This document shows, piece by piece, positions 1-12,110 of a DNA stretch of 64,000 nucleotides. The position numbers were made by a program, and so were the translations under genes. The notes under the pieces are model-generated. The model was not told where the DNA came from. It did not search any database and saw only the letters and a list, made by a program, of their open reading frames with translations. The stretch is from Platynereis dumerilii (taxonomy: Eukaryota; Annelida; Polychaeta; Phyllodocida; Nereididae): positions 51,643,283 to 51,707,282 of the forward strand of contig JAPTHN010000010.1 in NCBI GenBank assembly GCA_026936325.1, read 5' to 3'. Numbering within the stretch: position 1 is the first letter of the stretch; each line of letters opens with the position of its first letter.

Positions 1-34
1 TTGAAGAAATCTTCCAGGAGCTCAACTAAAACTG
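1..34 (+). CDS. Predicted upstream exon end of the first gene
   Basis: Frame 1 is open for eleven codons (LKKSSRSSTKT) and stops at a good donor, actg|gtgaga. One base is left over, which pairs with the two extra bases of the exon at 401 to make an Asp codon. Composition (Lys/Ser-rich) suits the downstream protein. The exon is truncated by the window edge, so this rests only on splice phase and frame. Confidence 0.5.
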
Positions 35-3000
35 GTGAGAATATGGAATTTAGTCCAGTTAACAGATGTATCCCCTTTTTGTGTATATTTTGGGAAAAGT
101 TTGTAACACAGTAGATGTTATTTTCAAAATGTACTCGTGTATGAAAATGACAAAATTTTAGAAATTAAATTGAATTGAATTGACTAACCCTTCGAATTGA
201 ATTGAATTGAACTCATTCCCAAAAACAATGAATTGAATTGAATTGAATTGCACATAGCTGAATTTTTGCCCATCATGGTTAATACATTTTGTATGTCAAT
301 CAATGTAAATTAATTTCATTCCTTCACAGATAGCAAACAGTAATTGAAGTTTTATTGATGATTAGGCTTTAACTATATAACACAAAATTATACTTTACAG
401 ATAAAAGAAGCATTTTTTCTTGTTTCGGAGAAGTGGAAGAAAATGTCCCCGATAGAAATTTTGCTTCTGGAAGCAGTTTCGCATCAGTAAACTTCACAAA
501 TCCTGGAAGGAATGTCCCTTTTTCTGGAAATGGAAATTTGTTTGGAATGACTGGCAGCCAGAGAGCATCTGATGCTTCAGGAGCAGACCAGGGATGCAGG
601 GAAAATCCACCAGAGGCTGCTGTGACTACATCTGACATAAAGTGCCCCCCAGTGGCGATAAGGAACAACCTGGAAACTTCTCAGAGTATGGGTTTTTCTC
701 CGATTGGATCAATTCCACCATCTCATTCCAAGGTTGACCCTCTGACGGTTAACATCGGCAATCAGAACATTGCTTACTACTCTTTCTTTCCTGGTGCACG
801 GTATGATAGCAATCCTGCAGCGGCTTATCCTTACAACTACGGCCATTTTCCCCCGAATGTAACAGTACTACCAAACTACGGCTTCTTTGATCCTGCACAT
901 GATTTCCCATATGTGGCCGATGAAACGGTTGCATCAAGCTTCAACTATCAGCATGCGTATCAGCAAGAATGGCGCCGATATCAGGATGATGTTTACTATG
1001 ATTTCAATGGGCAAGTCAGTCCAAATTTTCCTTCGAATTTTCCTCCATTTGCAAGAAACATCAAATTCGAACCGATGGAAAACGTCAATCTGAGAAGCTT
1101 TTCCCAATCATCTTCGTCCGTTTTTACCAGCTGTTACACAGGTCAATTTTCTGGTTATGGTGAACAAAAGTATCAAGAGAATTTCCCGAATCAAATGCCC
1201 GATGAGTTGATCAAGGAAGAAACCGTGGATGCCAATGTTAACTCCCCGTTTCAAAATGAAAATGACTGCGCAAATACTTACTACGGGATGGATGTGGATT
1301 CATGTGATGATAGTGAAGTTGATGTTGAATCTTCGGTTGTTTATGACACTGATGCGGCGATGTCCACACCCTTGAAAGAGTCTGCAACGAAGGAAGGAAC
1401 ATCAAACGCTGAAAACAATGATGGAGATATTGGTAACCCAGAAGAGAGACCGTTTTACAATGGCAAGTATTCCTATCTGTATGATCTCCTTTGTAACCAA
1501 GAGGAGGACCTGACCACCACAGAAAATTTTAATGAATCGCAAATTTCCCTGGTGTCAAATGCCAGCGAGGTGGACGTAGAAAATGACTCTGTTCTTGATA
1601 GTAGCATTAAAGATTGTACTGGATCTGAAAATTACGCAGAGCCTGATTCTGATACACACAGAGAAATTGAAACAGTCACTACAGATGCTGAAAAAGCTTT
1701 TGATCAGGATCCCTTTACTTCTCAACTAATGAAGATGATCTTTTGCAGCGAACCGGGCAGTCAAGGAAAACGGAGGCATGAAGTTGCGGCTCAAAGTAAT
1801 GAGTTAGAACGAGCAGACTCTGGTCAGGATGATTCGCAGAGAGCTTTGGAACTAAACTCACAAGAGAAATGTGGACAGACTTTTGCATCAAATGAGATTG
1901 CCGATACTGCAACAGGAGGCACCACAATTCAAACAATTGGAATGACCCAAGAGGATAGAATACCTGGTACGAGGTCTCTTGACAGTCAGGAAGTGGGAGC
2001 AGGACACAACTTGACGGTTTTGGGTGAGATAGCTACAAGTTCGCCTATTACAGTTGTGAAGAACTTTGAAACAAAACAAATGCCAGAAAACATGGAAGTC
2101 CAGATGACCACCAATTTGGAACATTCACATTTTGAAAACATTCACAGATTCACACAACTGAAATCGGTTTCTCTTGCCGACATGCTGCCAAAACCGAACT
2201 GCGACAATGCAATCTCTCCCGTTTGTTCTGCTGACATGTCTCTCACCACGATGGATAGAAGTGATTCGGTTTGGAATGGAGATGTCACTAAGATTACTTC
2301 CAATATTGTAAACAATGAGTTTCCATATCAGAACACACAAGCACTTGCCTCATTGAATGTTTCTGTCGGAAATCCTATGGAAGTCACAGACGAAAAGTTA
2401 CCCGAGATTTCGGACAACCAAGCTATGATTGACAGATATTTGAAGCCTTTTAGAGAGATTGAACAAAGTGAAGTGAGTAATGTGGAAAATACTAATGTCA
2501 ATTGTGGAATGGTGTCTCCTTGTACTCCTGCTTCTAAACCAAATTGTGGTCTCTTGCTACAATTACTAAATGACGAGTCTTCAGAATCTTGTGGTAAAAC
2601 GGGCTCGCAGTTGCCGGATGATTTGATGTGTCTTTCTTTGTCAACAAAGTTCAGTCTTCAAGAGGATGAAATGTGCGTCCAAGAAAAGTATAATTTAATG
2701 GATTCCGCTCAGATTGATGCCTTTGGAGCAACCGGAGAAAGTCCTATGAAGACAAACACCCCTGATGATAATAACCAAGGCTGTCGTATGTCGAAGAATG
2801 GAGGCTTTATACCGATTCAGGCTATGAGTTGCAAGAATTTGCAAGTTTCGTATATGAGTAATACAAGAGAAGAAAACAGAGCCATGAGTCACATCGCGTC
2901 AGAAGAGAATAAAGAAAATCAAGGAGATGTATGCGAGTTTAAAATGCCCAAAAAGCTTGCTCCAAGACTCAGAGCTTCGACCAATTACACCAAATTGGGA

Positions 3001-4062
3001 ACGCTGGTTCCAGCTGGTAGTGTGATGAGTAACCCCCTTGAGCCAAGTACTCCTAATACTGGTAAAAGAACACCGAGTAAGCCACGGAAAAAGCCCGAGA
3101 GAAGTGTTCGGAAGTTGTCCAAAAGGTCTTTGTCTTCAAGTGCAGATTTATCATCAAGTAGTCCGACCAAGTATGACAAGAGCGCAAAGAAACCGGTAAA
3201 ATCCAAATCGAGAGTATGCAAGAAGTCAAAATCATTTGAAGAACCCAAAGTCACCCAATCCTCAAAGTTCATGGCTTCTATGACTCTGGGAAACTACCCG
3301 TTTAGCAAAGGAGATCATCACCTTGGAGTGAACATGGACAGCTCTATTTTTACTGGGCGGATGAATACTTCCCCACCTTTTACAAGTCAAGAGGACACCA
3401 GCAATCACATGCTCATGATGTTGGCGACTCAGGTGAGTTTATCAATAATTATGAAATACGCCATATCGATGCACATTTGATGTAAACAGTGATGGAAATG
3501 GAAAATTTTCGTTGAGGGAGCTCTCGGCTCGTGCGGCAGCGGCTCGCCACTCCAAATTTTCAAAAGGGAAAGAATTCTTCCACCAGAGCATAATTTTGGC
3601 CAAAAATACCATGAGGACTGAAAAAGTAACATGATAATTGTAATTTCACTACTGGTCATTGGGGGAGCTGTAGCAGGGTACAGCTCCCCCTGTTTTTTGG
3701 TCAAGGGAGCTCAGCTCCTCCAAGCTCCCCCCCCCTATTTCCATCACTGGATGTAAAAAGTATATGATAAAGGAAGTTATCAGCATTACAGAAATTTATT
3801 TATATGACAATTTTTACAAGTTTCTTAGTGGTACTATTTTGACTAAGTAGGTTCCAAATAATATATTTGCTGTGCAGTTGATACAACTCTTCCATAGGGA
3901 GCTAGTTTTTCTTTGCTTCTAGACAAGTTTTTAGTCTTCGTTCTATCTTTCGCAGTAATAGAAGCAATATGTTCATGTTCTATATTTGTCAGTTTTATAA
4001 AGTTGTTTGCCCATTTCTCAACTTTTCTTTTATTTCAGGCATGCGGCAAAGAGAAGGTTTGA
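1..4062 (+). CDS. Large Ser/Asn-rich, probably nuclear protein, 3' part of gene (three exons)
   Basis: Not recognised. The main exon is 401-3432. It is open from the acceptor at 391-400 (tactttacag) and has no ATG near its start, so coding continues upstream. The window opens with an open segment ending in a donor at 34/35 (phase 1) that joins in frame to the two leading bases at 401; I take 1-34 as the preceding exon. The 3432/3433 donor (cag|gtgagt, phase 0) joins the acceptor at 4038, and the last exon adds seven residues (ACGKEKV) before TGA at 4060-4062. At least 1,029 residues are visible. The N-terminal part is Asn/Ser/Phe/Tyr-rich and the middle acidic (DVDSCDDSEVDVES). A KEN tripeptide lies in EENKENQ (about 2911). 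The C-terminal 150 residues are strongly basic with TP/SP sites next to Lys (KRTPSKPRKK, SSPTKYDK). KEN plus CDK-type sites suggests a cell-cycle-controlled nuclear protein; that is inference. A weak resemblance of the C-terminus to PNRC-type short motifs is not enough to name it. Confidence 0.8.
164..250. repeat. (GAATT)n pentanucleotide microsatellite
   Basis: Three blocks of AATTG/GAATT repeats, separated by short unique sequence, lie in the intron between the predicted exon at 1-34 and the exon at 401. Confidence 0.9.
3487..3749. mobile_element. hAT-type MITE in the last intron
   Basis: A 263-bp element with 13-bp terminal inverted repeats, CAGTGATGGAAAT at 3487 and ATTTCCATCACTG ending at 3749. 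It is flanked by a perfect 8-bp target duplication, GATGTAAA at 3479-3486 and 3750-3757. CAG-type ends with an 8-bp duplication are the hAT signature. It sits inside the final intron of the first gene and carries no ORF of its own. Confidence 0.92.
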
Positions 4063-4300
4063 GTCTCTCACTCTTCACTGAGCATCATGATCTGGATTAT
4101 CTTCTCCTGAGCATCATTTATGTTATAACCTGGATTATCTTCTGAGCATCATTATCTGGATTATCTTCTCCTGAGCATCATAACTTGGATTATCTTCTGA
4201 GCATTTGTACTTGTGTGAGTAAATAGCTGTTACTAGTGTAAACAGTGCACTGGAGTGTAATTTATGTACATAACATATTAAATAGGGAATTTCTGTTACT
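4063..4300 (+). other. 3' UTR of first gene with short tandem repeat and ATTAAA signal
   Basis: After the stop, 4078-4206 holds five diverged copies of a 27-36-bp unit built on GAGCATCAT ... GGATTATCTTCT. No AATAAA follows nearby; the first variant poly(A) signal is ATTAAA at 4277-4282. The true transcript end is not determined; another candidate AATTAAA lies near 4652. Confidence 0.5.
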
Positions 4301-4708
4301 ATATGCCAAATTCTAGAAAATTATAAATACTGTTGATGGCGTAATTTATGTATTTATACAAATTTTGCAGTATAATTCATTGTGTAATATATTATGTTAA
4401 TTATTCTGTAATTCATTGATGGATTTCATAGGTTAATGTTGAGATGTTGTTACCCTCTTTATTGTGAAGTTTATCATGTTGTAATAGGCTTATTATATGC
4501 GTCATTGCTGTTGGGCCAGTTGTCAAACATTGACAAAACATATTTGTACAGGTACATCTAAGTAACACAATATGTAAATATGGATGAAATAATCCACTAA
4601 CTCCTGGGGAATTACGCATTTTGCCTATTTTTGCATGTAATTTTATCAGGAATTAAAATTGACATGCTTTTTTGTAAGAACTAGGTATACATATCTTTTT
4701 GATTTGCA

Positions 4709-5935
4709 TTGCTTTCTAACATCCAATGGTCAATCTTGCTACATAAGAATGAAAGTGCATTAAATCTGTGTGCATATAAATCTCATCCAATAGTCAATTT
4801 TAGAGCAGGAGAATTTGTGTTAAAAACATGGAAGTCCAGTATACATGCATGTGAATTTCATCCAATGGTCAATCTTGCAACATCAGAATGAAATTGCATT
4901 AAATCCATATGCATGTGATTTTCATCCAATGGTCAATCTTGTGACATAACGATGAAATTGCATCAAATCCATATGCATATAAATTTCATCCAATGGTCAA
5001 TCTTGCAGCATAAGAATGAAATTGCATTTTCAAAAATCCATATGCATGTGAATTTCATCCAATGGTCAATCTTGCAACATCAGAATGAAATTGCATTAAA
5101 TCCATATGCATGTGAATTTCATCCAATGGTCAATCTTGCAGCATAAGAATGAAATTGCATTAAATCCATATGCATGTGAATTTCATCCAATGGTCAATCT
5201 TGCAACATAAGAATGAAATTGCATTAAATCCATATGCATGTGAATTTCATCCAATGGTCAATCCTGTGACATAAGAATGAAATTGCATTAAATCCAAATG
5301 CAAGTGAATTTCATCCAATGGTTAATCTTGCAGCATAAGAATGAAATGGGATTAAATCCATATGCATGTGAATTTCATCCAATGGTCAATCTTGCAACAT
5401 AAGAATGAAATTGGATTAAATCCATATGCATGTGAGTTTCATCCAATGGTCAATCTTGCGACAAAAGAATGAAATTGAATTAAATCCATATGCGTGTGAA
5501 TTTCATCCAATGGTCGATCCTGTGACATAAGAATGAAATTGCATTGAATCTATATGCATGTGAGTTTCATCCAATGGTCTATCTTGCGACAAAAGAATGA
5601 AATTGAATTAAATCCATATGCTTGTGAATTTCATCCAATGGGCAATCTTGCAACACAATGAAATTTCATTAAATCCATATGTGCATATGAATTTCATCAA
5701 ATAGTCAATTTTAGAGCACGAGAATGAATTTGTGTTAAATACATGGCATATGCATGTATATCTCATCAAATGGTCAATCCTGCAATATAAGAATGAAATT
5801 GAATTAAATCCATATTCATGTGAGTTTCATCCAATAGTCAATCTTGCAACATAAGAATGAAATTGCATTAAATCCATATACGTGATAATTTCATGCAATT
5901 GTCAATCTGGCAACAAAATGAATCTGAATCTGATC
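4709..5935. repeat. 64-bp tandem repeat array, about 19 copies
   Basis: The unit runs TCCATATGCATGTGAATTTC, then ATCCAATGGTCAATCTTGCA, then ACATAAGAATGAAATTGCAT, then TAAA. I count 19 occurrences of the ATCCAATGG core or a close variant. Central copies are nearly identical and edge copies degenerate. Open frames through it only reflect the 64-bp period. Confidence 0.95.
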
Positions 5936-5975
5936 CAAATGTTAATCTTTAAATGTACATCCAATGCTAAGAAAG

Positions 5976-6075
5976 TTCCCCCGTGCCCATGGGACATTAA
6001 ATGGAGGCGGGTTGTATTCAGTGTTCTATGCTGGGGCAACTGAAAGACCCTGGGCACACAAACAAACAAACAAAC
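5976..6075 (+). repeat. SINE-like 3' end with (ACAA)n tail
   Basis: A GC-richer block (CCCGTGCCCATGGGACATTAAATGGAGG, given here by its ends CCCGTGCC and AATGGAGG) is followed by GGGGCAACTGAAAGACC and a tail of four ACAA units. The layout resembles the 3' end of a tRNA-derived SINE, but no 5' promoter boxes are visible, so it is probably truncated. Confidence 0.4.
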
Positions 6076-6756
6076 ATCCAATGCTAAGCATTAAAACACG
6101 TTCACGCAATAGGAATAAAATTGCATTCTGAATTTGAATGTAAATCGCATCAGTGATCATTCTTGCAACATATAAAAGCAACTGCTTTCTGGAGTTTCGA
6201 CATTTTATCAATATGATTCTCCTTGTAGTTCAGTGTTTTAGCAAAAAGGAGTCAACCTTTTTTCTTGGGACTGCTGGATTATGTGAGCGGATCTTCTGAG
6301 GTTTACTTTATGACGTATTTTGAACTTACCATAACAGCCAGCACCAGTGTTATGAGGTTGTAATGCCTCATGACATGGCTTTTCCTTGTCACTTTACCAA
6401 ACAACCTGTCTGTCTTTAAATACATCCATCCATCCACCGTCTCTCTTCAAAAAGTTGTCACTCCTCTGCAATATCTTGAAAACATACTCAAGCTGTATGT
6501 CTGTGAATTCCAAACTATCGGGTAGCCCCTATCTTGCTCATGCCCTCTTTCACAGCCCTGACAACTTTTCAGTTTGTATCCAACTTCGTATGATTTTGGC
6601 CTTCTTGGTCGTGCCTGGTAAATTTTTCTTTAGCGGCTTGTTTATCGTAGTCTATCATCCTTGAAACACATAGCCTACTTGCAATGTTTGAAATTATGTT
6701 AAGGTTTTTCACCTTGTGATTTCTTTTTTTTCTGGGCATTCTTGTGAAGGTCCGTC
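6076..6756. other. Gene-less stretch
   Basis: AT-rich intergenic sequence. Short open frames show no domain, splice context or compositional bias. I see nothing further. Confidence 0.6.
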
Positions 6757-6972
6757 CGGTCAATAGCTCAGTAGTTGAATGGCATGGTCCAAGCCTGCTC
6801 TGCTCCACTGAAGCCTTCTATATCCCATTGGATGTTAGCATTTGGCTTGAGCAAAGCCACTAGGTGGGGATGCTGCCTGAAAGAGCTTTAATGTCTCATA
6901 GCTCAATACTCCCTCTGTCTGATGCTATGATGGGCCAACCTGCAACTTCAACAGCGGAGTGAAGAAAACTTG
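6757..6972 (+). mobile_element. Possible tRNA-derived SINE
   Basis: The 5' end reads GGTCAATAGCTCAGTAGTTG and contains a good A-box-like core (TAGCTCAGT..TTGAATGG). The B-box candidate GGTCCAAGCC is weak. A body of about 150 bp follows, without an obvious tail. It could be an old SINE or chance similarity. Confidence 0.4.
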
Positions 6973-7969
6973 AATGTGGCTATCATACGCATGATCATGA
7001 TGGCAATTTTGTTTTTATATTTGTTTGATAAAACTACACTGGTAAAACTTGAAAGGCCCGTTTTCTCTGATCAATGAGAATTTGCTTTCACAAAAAAAAG
7101 TCACAATGAAGCTACTAAAATTCTTTGAGTTGTGTGCTACAAACAGACCATTTGAGTTCTTGACAGTTGGTTGGACAGAGAATTCCAAAATAGCAAATGT
7201 TATCGATGCTTGAGTGTCTTGCACGATGTTGACAACTATCACCTGTAGGAGGACAAGGTCCATGTTCCCCTTTTTGCCTTTTATGTGTGACAGCTCAATG
7301 TCAGTTCAAGTTAGAGTTTGCAGAAATACTGTAGCAAACAGGTGTGTTGTCATGCAAATTGAATGTTACAGGCCTGTGAGAAAACCAAACTTCTCTGCAG
7401 AAACCAACATGGTTGCTTCAAAAAACCGTTTGGTATTTTAAAAGTTTTAATTTTTTCCGAAAGATTTTAAGAGTATTATAATAAGACCCAATGGTGGTAT
7501 TTTGAGATGTACCTCACAAGTTGGAGAGATGCTTGGACAGTGAACTCGCGCTTGATAAACTTGCAGTCACACACTGCAGTTCGGTATCAGTATTTTTCGT
7601 TGTGTTAAAGGTCGCAGACATTTGCTTTTGTAGATTGATGACCGCTTTTTTATACAAAATTTAGACTTGCAATATTTTTGTGGCCAGAACACATAGTTTT
7701 ACGGACACTGTGGTTGGTGAATTTTCCTGCCAATTTGGAGTTGACAGTCATTCGCTTCATCATGGTTGGGAGCTTTTGGAGTTGTTTTCTACGAAAAAAG
7801 GGAAAATTTAACTCGCACATTGCTGTTCATTGCCTGACAGCAGCTGCTTGTCTTCTTCGCTGTCGGTCTGGCCAAATCGCTTGGTCATACAGTACCACAC
7901 AAAGTGTGTCTATGATGTCCATGTTTAGTGCCAAATAAGCCTAAATTCCCAGATTTTTCTTCGTCATCT
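6973..7969. other. Gene-less stretch with one MITE remnant
   Basis: Mostly unassigned AT-rich sequence. Positions 7375-7475 (AAAACCAAACTT ... CCAACATGGTTGCTTC ... AAACCGTTTGG) resemble the inside of the CACTCTAAAA-ended family at 37095-37282 and 19614-21791, so it is likely an eroded copy. Confidence 0.4.
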
Positions 7970-8310
7970 GGACCTTGAGCATCAGCTTGGTCGGGCTTGT
8001 TTCCTTTGCCAGTTTGTTTAGCTCCTTTTTTCTTGCTTGAGAGAACCAGCCTAGAAAGTCTGCAGCGATATCTTTTCTAATGTCAGTTGTGTCCGCCACC
8101 TGCTGCAGCTTACTCTTAATCTTAATGCTTTTGAAATAGGTAATGGCAGCAGTCTCTCTTCAGGGTGCAAAATTCACTAAAAATTCACTAATGCATCCAG
8201 AAGGCGGTCACATAAGGCAAGTCGGTCTTACAATGCAGGTATCAATGTACTTCGAACTCAGTACTTTCTTCTTTTCCATTCAAATGCTGTATGAATGCTG
8301 CGAGTACTAA

Positions 8311-8721
8311 GGGACCGTCCAGAATTTATGACTGGGGGGGTGGGAGTTTTGGCCGAGGGGGTACTAACTTTTCACACGTGATTCAAGGGGGGGGTATTAA
8401 TTTTTGACAACACTTCGAAGGGGGGGGTAATAAATTTCAACAAAGAAAAAATGTTATAAAACGTGCATAAACTCATTTTATCTAGACTATTTTACGCGCA
8501 AAATGACGCAAAATGACGCAAATCGGTACGCGTGACCTTGTATAACAGTATATATATGTGGGTATAGCATTGTATGTCGAGGGGGGGGTACTAAAAATAT
8601 GCATAAAACCTAGGGGTGGGGTACTAAAAATCCGCATGAAACTTAAGGGGGGGTATCAATTTTTGACGGGAAGTTCCAGCAAAACTCCCACCCCCCCCAG
8701 TCATAAATTCTGAACGGTCCC
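8311..8721. mobile_element. PIF/Harbinger-like MITE, 411 bp, TSD TAA
   Basis: Long terminal inverted repeats begin GGGACCGTCCAGAATTTATG and run on through ACTGGGGGGGTGGGAGTTTT; the far end mirrors this (AAAACTCCCACC ... ACGGTCCC). It is flanked by TAA at 8308-8310 and 8722-8724, the TWA-type duplication of Harbinger elements. The interior is G-rich (GGGGGG tracts) with no ORF. The sister duplication near 16590 lacks it, which confirms insertion. Confidence 0.85.
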
Positions 8722-9939
8722 TAATCATTTATTGCAGTTCCTTATGAGAGCATTATACTTTGGAGACTTTATGAAACAATCAAGATACTTTCAAAATGTC
8801 AAGAGCACCTAAACCAGATGGGACACGAAGTTGAATGTTTAATGCTTCACTCGGTTTAAATTTCTTTTAAAAGCAACATTGCCCATTTTTTGTTTTGGAC
8901 ATGCAAAAATATACATATTATCTCAGTTAAATGAATTGAGTTCTACAATCTGAGACTACATTCAATTCGATTCACTCTGCATTGCATTATGTATGCAGTA
9001 TGCGACAGCACTGTTAAAAAATAATTGTCAGATTACAGATATTTCGGGAAATTTTTTTTCCCGAGGTCTCAGTAAGGGTACAGAAAACCGTTTGTGTGTC
9101 TACTGGATATTTCTGTCATCACTCAGGCAGTGTCTGTAGTGAATTTTCTGTAGGATTACAGAAAAATCATCATACATCAATGACTTGTGATAGGTGTCAC
9201 AAATACCAAAACTGAGATTGACAGTTTAATTTGTGCTTCAGTTCACCATGAAATCAAACATTAATCTGCTTTTTGAAGTTTAAAGGCTCTATATTATACT
9301 TTTCATTACAAAACACTCTGGGACATTAAATAATATCCACTGAGGCACGAAAAAAATAGCAAGGAGACCCTGCTTTCAATTCATCTTTCTGGCATTCTTC
9401 AATGAATTATTAATATTTACTTTTTATACATAGGTCCAATACTTGATAATACTAATGAAATTTGTCATTTACTAAAATAAGCAAATAAAGCTTTCAAACA
9501 AACGAAAAGAAAATATTTTGCAATTGCATCTCCCTGCATCCCCCCCCCCCCACCAGAAGATTTTTTTTTTTAATGTTTTAAAATTGTTCTTGAATGTCGA
9601 GACACATTCCCTTCAAATTACCTATCCAGTACTAAACCAAATGGAAAGTGATGGAACAGATTGGACTTTTCATGCCACTTAAAAAACCACTGTAAGCAAT
9701 CACGGAGTGGATTGGAAAGTTCAGTCACACTAAAATACCATTAATTTGGCATGGGTGACTGGACAGTATTATGCCAACCAGAATTTTCTTCACCCCCCGC
9801 CCCTGCTTGTCCCAGGTTTGATTCCTTTTTTTGTTGAATCACCGTACATATTGTGGACAGAAGTTTCAACCACCATTCTCCCCATTGCTGTGTCCCTCTA
9901 TCGCATCATATCCTAATTAGTCTACCAAGCATAAATACA

Positions 9940-10045
9940 CAACACAACGCTCCTGAAGAAACATTGGGGTTAAAAAAATGAACCGAAAACGGGACCTATA
10001 CTGCCTGAAAGTACACGATCATACGAACATTTTAAGACAAAAACG
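9940..10045 (+). repeat. Dispersed repeat, copy 1 (uninterrupted)
   Basis: The block CTCCTGAAGAAACATTGGGG ... AACCGAAAACGGGACCTATA ... CGATCATACGAAC is found in inverted orientation at 11680-12110. There it is split by a hAT MITE, and this copy shows the pre-insertion sequence. Family unknown. Confidence 0.75.
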
Positions 10046-11679
10046 AAAACAATATGTTGGGAATTTTTTGAGAAATTCAGGCTTTTAAAAATCTTGTTTA
10101 TCTCATCACTTGAATACATGTAAAATGGCTTATAATTCAATAAACATGCTTGAAAACGTCATAAAACCTGTTAGCTTAGCTCTCTAAGGAATTTCAATAA
10201 AGTTAAAACAATGAAACAAAAATATTTAGTGACTTTTTAAAAGTAAATGTGGCGCATTGTTTATCACACACTGTATAAATGCAAAAATGTTGAAAACAAC
10301 CAAATTCTCCATATATTCAGTCTTTCGGTGTTATTAAACAACTTTGTTATTCTTTATCTGGATATGAAAAGCTTCACAGAGCTACTAAAAAGTGAAAACG
10401 CGTCTAAAACTGATATAAACATGACATGTAAGAATATTCTCACAGCACCAATCATTATTATTTCAGATGGGTTTCTCATTGGCCCATTTAGTTTATATGA
10501 TACTATCTAAATGCAATACTTCAAACAGAGCAAAGGTGATGCAGGCTGAAGTATTTGACAGTACTATCTGGAGTGATATCTGAGCCTAAAGTGAACATGT
10601 CACAATTTAATTTTCTAACATAGGTTTGTGAAAGCAGCTGACATTTTTCTTCTGCATCTGCATTGGAGGCCTTAATTAGGATAAATATAGTTCAAAATCA
10701 AGTACTATTTAATATTGAATGGAATATCCTCAAATCCTTAGACATAATATAGGCTATGAAACTAGGCATGGCTGTTCTTGACTGTGTCCAAAAATTGGGC
10801 TTGGCGTTTGCTACACTTTTTCAGGTACCTTGCACATGCCTTACTGTAGTGAACACTAAGTGACTATGGTGGTTGTTTGAATATATATATCCTGCACCTC
10901 GAATGGACTTCTTAATCTGAGAATCTCTTTGAATAGAACAGATGTAGGGAGCTACCAATGGATGCTTGCATGCACAGAATCGTAGAATGCAACAGCTGTA
11001 ATAGGTCCTAAGTTTTTCGGGCAACATATTCTGCACTGCATAATATTATCAAGGCTCGAGAGTTACTCGAGATCAGTAACTGGATAAATTAATTCCCTCA
11101 GAGGTTTACCTGCTAATTTTCTCTTTCACAATGAGCAAATGGATGCGAACCTGCTTTGTTAAGTCAGTCATTTGGATTTGGAAAGAGCTGAAACAGCTCA
11201 CTGTGCAATATATTTATAGTAACCATTTTGATAAGGGAGAAGGAAAGCAGTACCATTCTCCTTTGAACTGAGTCCAGAAACTTTGTGTATTTGTGGTCAC
11301 CGCTACCTGCATAATAATGTTTGAAAGTTGACAATCTGCTGCAGTCCGCTTTACCAAACATAATTTTTAGATCCAATTTTCACATTTAAAGCTTTCCTTA
11401 TACATGTCAAGCAAGGTTTGAAACTTCTTGACAATAAAGAGTGAAAAAAGTGAAGAAATGGGTTACTTTCAGTGTTTTTGAATTTTCAAAGTGTGTGATA
11501 AACAATATGTCACATTTATTTCAATAAAGTCAAGAAATTTGTTCATTTCATTGTTGTTACATGTTTGAAACTCTTGAGGGAGCTAAACTAACAAGTTTCA
11601 TTGTGTTTTCAAGCTTGTTTAATGTATTTTAAGCCATTTTACATGTATTCAGGTGATGTGATAAACACGATTTTTAAGA

Positions 11680-12110
11680 ACAGATTTTTTTCATTTTTGT
11701 CTTTAAACGTTCTTACAGGGTTCCCACTCAACCTGGAAAACCTTGAAAACCTGGAATTTTGGGTTGTGCTTTTCCCGGCCTGGAAAAACCTGGAAAATGT
11801 GATATTTCCATCAAAAACCTGGAAAAAGTCTGGAATTTGGGGTTTTCTTGCCAAAATTGAAACAGTCCAACAAATTGTGGACTTCGACGACTGTCCGGTG
11901 CGCAAAATCAGTTTGAAAGAATTGCAGGTTTAGACCTTGAAAATTGGTTGTGGCAGCCTTGAAAAACCTGGAAAAAACCTTGAATTTGAACTGAGCAAAA
12001 GAGTGGGAACCCTGGTTCTTATGATCGTGTAGTTTCAGGCGGTATAGGTCCTGTTTTTGGTTCATTTTTTTAACCCCAATGTTTCTTCAGGAGCGCTGTG
12101 ACAACCTAAA
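11680..12110 (-). repeat. Dispersed repeat, copy 2 (inverted, interrupted)
   Basis: Inverted copy of 9940-10045. The two halves flank 11716-12014: AGGAGCGC, TTTCTTCAGG and GGTCCTGTTTTTGG on one side, and GTCTTTAAACGTTCTTA on the other. Open frames called across it are spurious. Confidence 0.72.
11716..12014. mobile_element. hAT-type MITE, 299 bp, CAGGGTTCCCACTC ends
   Basis: The terminal inverted repeats are CAGGGTTCCCACTC and GAGTGGGAACCCTG. They are flanked by GTTCTTA at 11709-11715 and 12015-12021, seven of the eight bases expected for hAT. The interior repeats the phrase CCTGGAAAAACCTGG. The undisturbed sequence at 10020-10040 is the empty site. Confidence 0.88.

Noticed and set aside
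2985-3272. 95-codon minus-strand frame rich in Leu and Asp
   Set aside because: It is the complement of the Lys/Ser-rich tail of the first gene.
4709-5146. Plus-strand frames with FHPMVNL-type repeats
   Set aside because: They only reflect the 64-bp satellite, whose period is not a multiple of three.
11601-12065. Overlapping frames on both strands
   Set aside because: They read through the hAT MITE at 11716-12014 and its CCTGGAAAA repeats.
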